Shown here piece after piece: positions 14,214-16,046 of a stretch of 16,046 nt of DNA. The notes under the pieces were generated by a model. That model saw nothing but the letters and a program-made list of their open reading frames with translations. It was not told the DNA's origin and made no database searches. The first letter of the stretch is position 1; each line of letters opens with the position of its first letter. The stretch comes from Methylococcaceae bacterium. Its GTDB lineage: Bacteria; Pseudomonadota; Gammaproteobacteria; Methylococcales; Methylomonadaceae. A program made the position numbers and the translations under genes. The stretch is from assembly GCA_013140465.1 (NCBI GenBank), contig JABFST010000016.1, positions 1 to 16,046 of the forward strand. The letters run 5' to 3'.

Positions 14214-15416
14214 TCACAACTCAATTCCTTCACGTTTGGCCATGGTTTGCATATCTTTATCGCCACGACCGGATAAGTTGACAATAATGATTTCGTCTTT
14301 GCCCATCGTCGGTGCCAGCTTCATGGTATAAGCCATTGCATGGCTGGATTCTAGGGCAGGAATGATGCCTTCGCTGCGGGTGAGGGCATAAAAGCCTTCT
14401 AACGCTTCGGTGTCGGTGATATTGGCGTATTGTGCGCGTCCAGTATCTTTTAACCACGCATGTTCAGGGCCTACGCCCGGATAATCCAAACCTGCCGAGA
14501 TAGAATGGGTTTCGATGATTTCGCCATCGTCGTCCGCCATTAAATAAGTTCGATTGCCGTGCAATACGCCAGGACGGCCCGCGCATAAAGGCGCGGAATG
14601 GCGGCCTGTGGCAACACCGTCGCCAGCGGCTTCAACGCCATACAGTTTGACGCTGCTGTCTTCAATAAACGGATGGAACAAGCCGATGGCGTTAGAGCCT
14701 CCGCCGACACAGGCGACCAGCGCATCAGGCAAGCGTCCGGTAGCTTCTAGGCATTGTTGTTTGGCTTCACGGCCTATAATCGCCTGAAAATCGCGTACCA
14801 TAGCCGGATAAGGGTGTGGGCCAGCGACCGTGCCGATAATATAGAAGGTGTTATCGACATTGGTGACCCAATCCCGCAAAGCTTCGTTGAGGGCATCTTT
14901 TAAGGTTTTGGAGCCGGATTCCACTGCGACCACGGTTGCGCCCAGTAATTTCATCCGGTAGACGTTCAAGGATTGTCTGGCGACATCGACCGCACCCATG
15001 TACACCACGCATTCCAAACCTAAGCGTGCCGCGACGGTAGCCGTCGCCACGCCATGCTGACCCGCGCCAGTTTCGGCGATAATCCGGGTTTTGCCCATGC
15101 GTTTGGCTAATAAGGCTTGACCGACGGTGTTGTTGATTTTGTGTGAACCCGTGTGGTTTAAGTCTTCGCGCTTTAAGTAAATTTGCGCACCGCCCAGTTC
15201 ACGGCTCCAGCGTTCGGCGTGGTACAAAGGCGAAGGACGGCCTACATAATATTTTAAGTCGGCATCCAGTTCCGCGATAAAATCGGGGTCTTTAAGATAT
15301 TGCTGATAGGCTGCATTTAATTCCTGGATAGGCGGAATCAGCGTTTCAGCGACAAAAATTCCACCATAAGGGCCAAAATGTCCCCGTTCATCGGGCATAT
15401 TATATTTTTCGGTCAT
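14214..15416 (-). CDS. trpB: Tryptophan synthase beta chain
   Basis: TrpB condenses indole with L-serine to tryptophan, using PLP. The 400-aa protein has [14 protein letters not shown] near the N-terminus, the PLP lysine K93 in [11 protein letters not shown], the catalytic Glu115 in AETGAGQHG, and the phosphate-binding GGGSNA loop. It is the TrpB1 type that works with TrpA. The start overlaps the trpF stop (ATGA), so translation is coupled. The trpF-trpB-trpA order linked to accD and folC is known in several gammaproteobacterial lineages; no TrpI-type regulator is next to it here. Confidence 0.98.
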   Translation of the reverse strand: MTEKYNMPDERGHFGPYGGIFVAETLIPPIQELNAAYQQYLKDPDFIAELDADLKYYVGRPSPLYHAERWSRELGGAQIYLKREDLNHTGSHKINNTVGQALLAKRMGKTRIIAETGAGQHGVATATVAARLGLECVVYMGAVDVARQSLNVYRMKLLGATVVAVESGSKTLKDALNEALRDWVTNVDNTFYIIGTVAGPHPYPAMVRDFQAIIGREAKQQCLEATGRLPDALVACVGGGSNAIGLFHPFIEDSSVKLYGVEAAGDGVATGRHSAPLCAGRPGVLHGNRTYLMADDDGEIIETHSISAGLDYPGVGPEHAWLKDTGRAQYANITDTEALEGFYALTRSEGIIPALESSHAMAYTMKLAPTMGKDEIIIVNLSGRGDKDMQTMAKREGIEL

Positions 15417-16045
15417 CTTGTTACTCTATCACCTTCATGTACTTGTTTGATAAATGCCGCCATTTTTTGCGCGTCTTTAACACCTTTTGTTGCTTCTACA
15501 CCGCTACTGACATCCAGTGCGTAGGGTTGGGCCGTTGTTACCGCCAGTTTGGCATTGTCTACGCTTAACCCACCCGCCAAAATAATCGGCAATCGGCAGT
15601 GTTGGGGGATCAGTGCCCAATCAAAACCGAGTCCTGTCCCGCCTTTGGCATCGGCATGGTAGGCATCCAGCAACAGCCCTGCCGCATCATGGTAATGTTC
15701 AGCCAACGCGGCAATATCGGTATCAGGCCGCACCCGGATGGCCTTGATATAGGGTTTGCCATACTGCCTACAGGCGGCGGCGGGTTCGTCACCATGAAAT
15801 TGTAGGCAGCCTATCGCCACTTTTGCCAACACCTCGCGTATCCGGGCTTCGTGTTCGTCTACAAACAACGCCACTGTCGTGGTAAAAGCGGGTAAGGCAT
15901 TCACAATCGTTGCTGCCAAGGCGATGTCCACGTTACGCGGGCTGGCGGGATAAAACACCAAGCCTATGGCATCTGCCCCCAAGTGCGCGGCAAACACGGC
16001 CTCGTCAACGTTGGTAAAGCCACAAATCTTAACGCGGGTTCGCAT
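15413..16045 (-). CDS. trpF: Phosphoribosylanthranilate isomerase
   Basis: TrpF converts N-(5-phosphoribosyl)anthranilate to the carboxyphenylamino-deoxyribulose phosphate of the tryptophan pathway. The 210-aa TIM-barrel protein begins [11 protein letters not shown], with the catalytic Cys8, and has the catalytic Asp127 in LLLDAY. The product phosphate site is seen in ILAGGLS and in DVSSGVE. It appears complete: the ATG is at 16045, one base from the window edge, and this is the usual family N-terminus. Its promoter and ribosome-binding site lie outside the window. It is the first visible gene of the ten-gene minus-strand series and overlaps trpB by four bases. Confidence 0.96.
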   Translation of the reverse strand: MRTRVKICGFTNVDEAVFAAHLGADAIGLVFYPASPRNVDIALAATIVNALPAFTTTVALFVDEHEARIREVLAKVAIGCLQFHGDEPAAACRQYGKPYIKAIRVRPDTDIAALAEHYHDAAGLLLDAYHADAKGGTGLGFDWALIPQHCRLPIILAGGLSVDNAKLAVTTAQPYALDVSSGVEATKGVKDAQKMAAFIKQVHEGDRVTR

Positions 16046-16046
16046 A

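Noticed and set aside
14183..14284. 34-residue N-terminal extension of TrpA
   Set aside because: It overlaps trpB; the ATG at 14182 has a good Shine-Dalgarno and puts the catalytic residues at Glu49 and Asp60 as in E. coli.

Overview
The window looks like chromosomal DNA of a gammaproteobacterium, most likely an environmental, EPS-forming, methanotroph-like (Methylococcales-type) organism. The reasons are the gene order trpF-trpB-trpA-accD-folC-SPOR-cvpA-purF-metZ (a gammaproteobacterial housekeeping arrangement, related to the one in Pseudomonas), E. coli-type PurF without a propeptide, two PEP-CTERM proteins, and an NnrS protein. The taxonomic guess is inference; no rRNA or other marker is present.

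Layout. (1) 1-212, minus: the 5' part of a VanZ-like membrane protein gene that runs off the left edge. (2) 233-2630, plus: a tightly coupled three-gene unit with overlapping stop/start codons, encoding a DUF455 ferritin-like protein, an NnrS-family membrane protein and a DUF2721-like membrane protein. It ends in a short hairpin plus T-run. (3) 2631-5988, plus: an exported/surface-protein island. Two paralogous PEP-CTERM proteins (219 and 212 aa) flank a membrane-anchored CrtC/AttH lipocalin-like protein. Each PEP-CTERM gene has a near-identical leader, a -24/-12 (sigma-54) promoter with exact GG-N10-GC spacing, and an upstream motif GTCAGNTTTTTTTACA centred about 98 bp before the predicted start of transcription. 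Two more copies of the motif lie further upstream of the first gene, and a perfect TTTACA-N4-TGTAAA palindrome lies upstream of the second. Each PEP-CTERM gene ends in its own strong intrinsic terminator. (4) 6095-16045, minus: ten co-directional genes, in transcription order trpF, trpB, trpA, accD, folC, SPOR/DedD-like, cvpA, purF, metZ and a PfkB-family sugar kinase. Gaps are short, from 4-bp overlaps to 67 bp. The unit ends at a terminator shared with the convergent second PEP-CTERM gene.

How the parts work together. The minus-strand block combines tryptophan synthesis, the carboxyltransferase beta subunit of acetyl-CoA carboxylase, folate polyglutamylation, a division-linked SPOR protein, the first committed step of purine synthesis and a methionine sulfhydrylation step. 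The PEP-CTERM island is the accessory part. Its proteins should be exported by Sec and sorted by an exosortase encoded elsewhere. The promoter layout suggests control by RpoN and an NtrC-type activator such as PrsR, which is also not in the window. The most interesting signal is this non-coding regulatory layout, not an unknown protein system. I found no CRISPR array, RNA gene, insertion sequence or phage gene.
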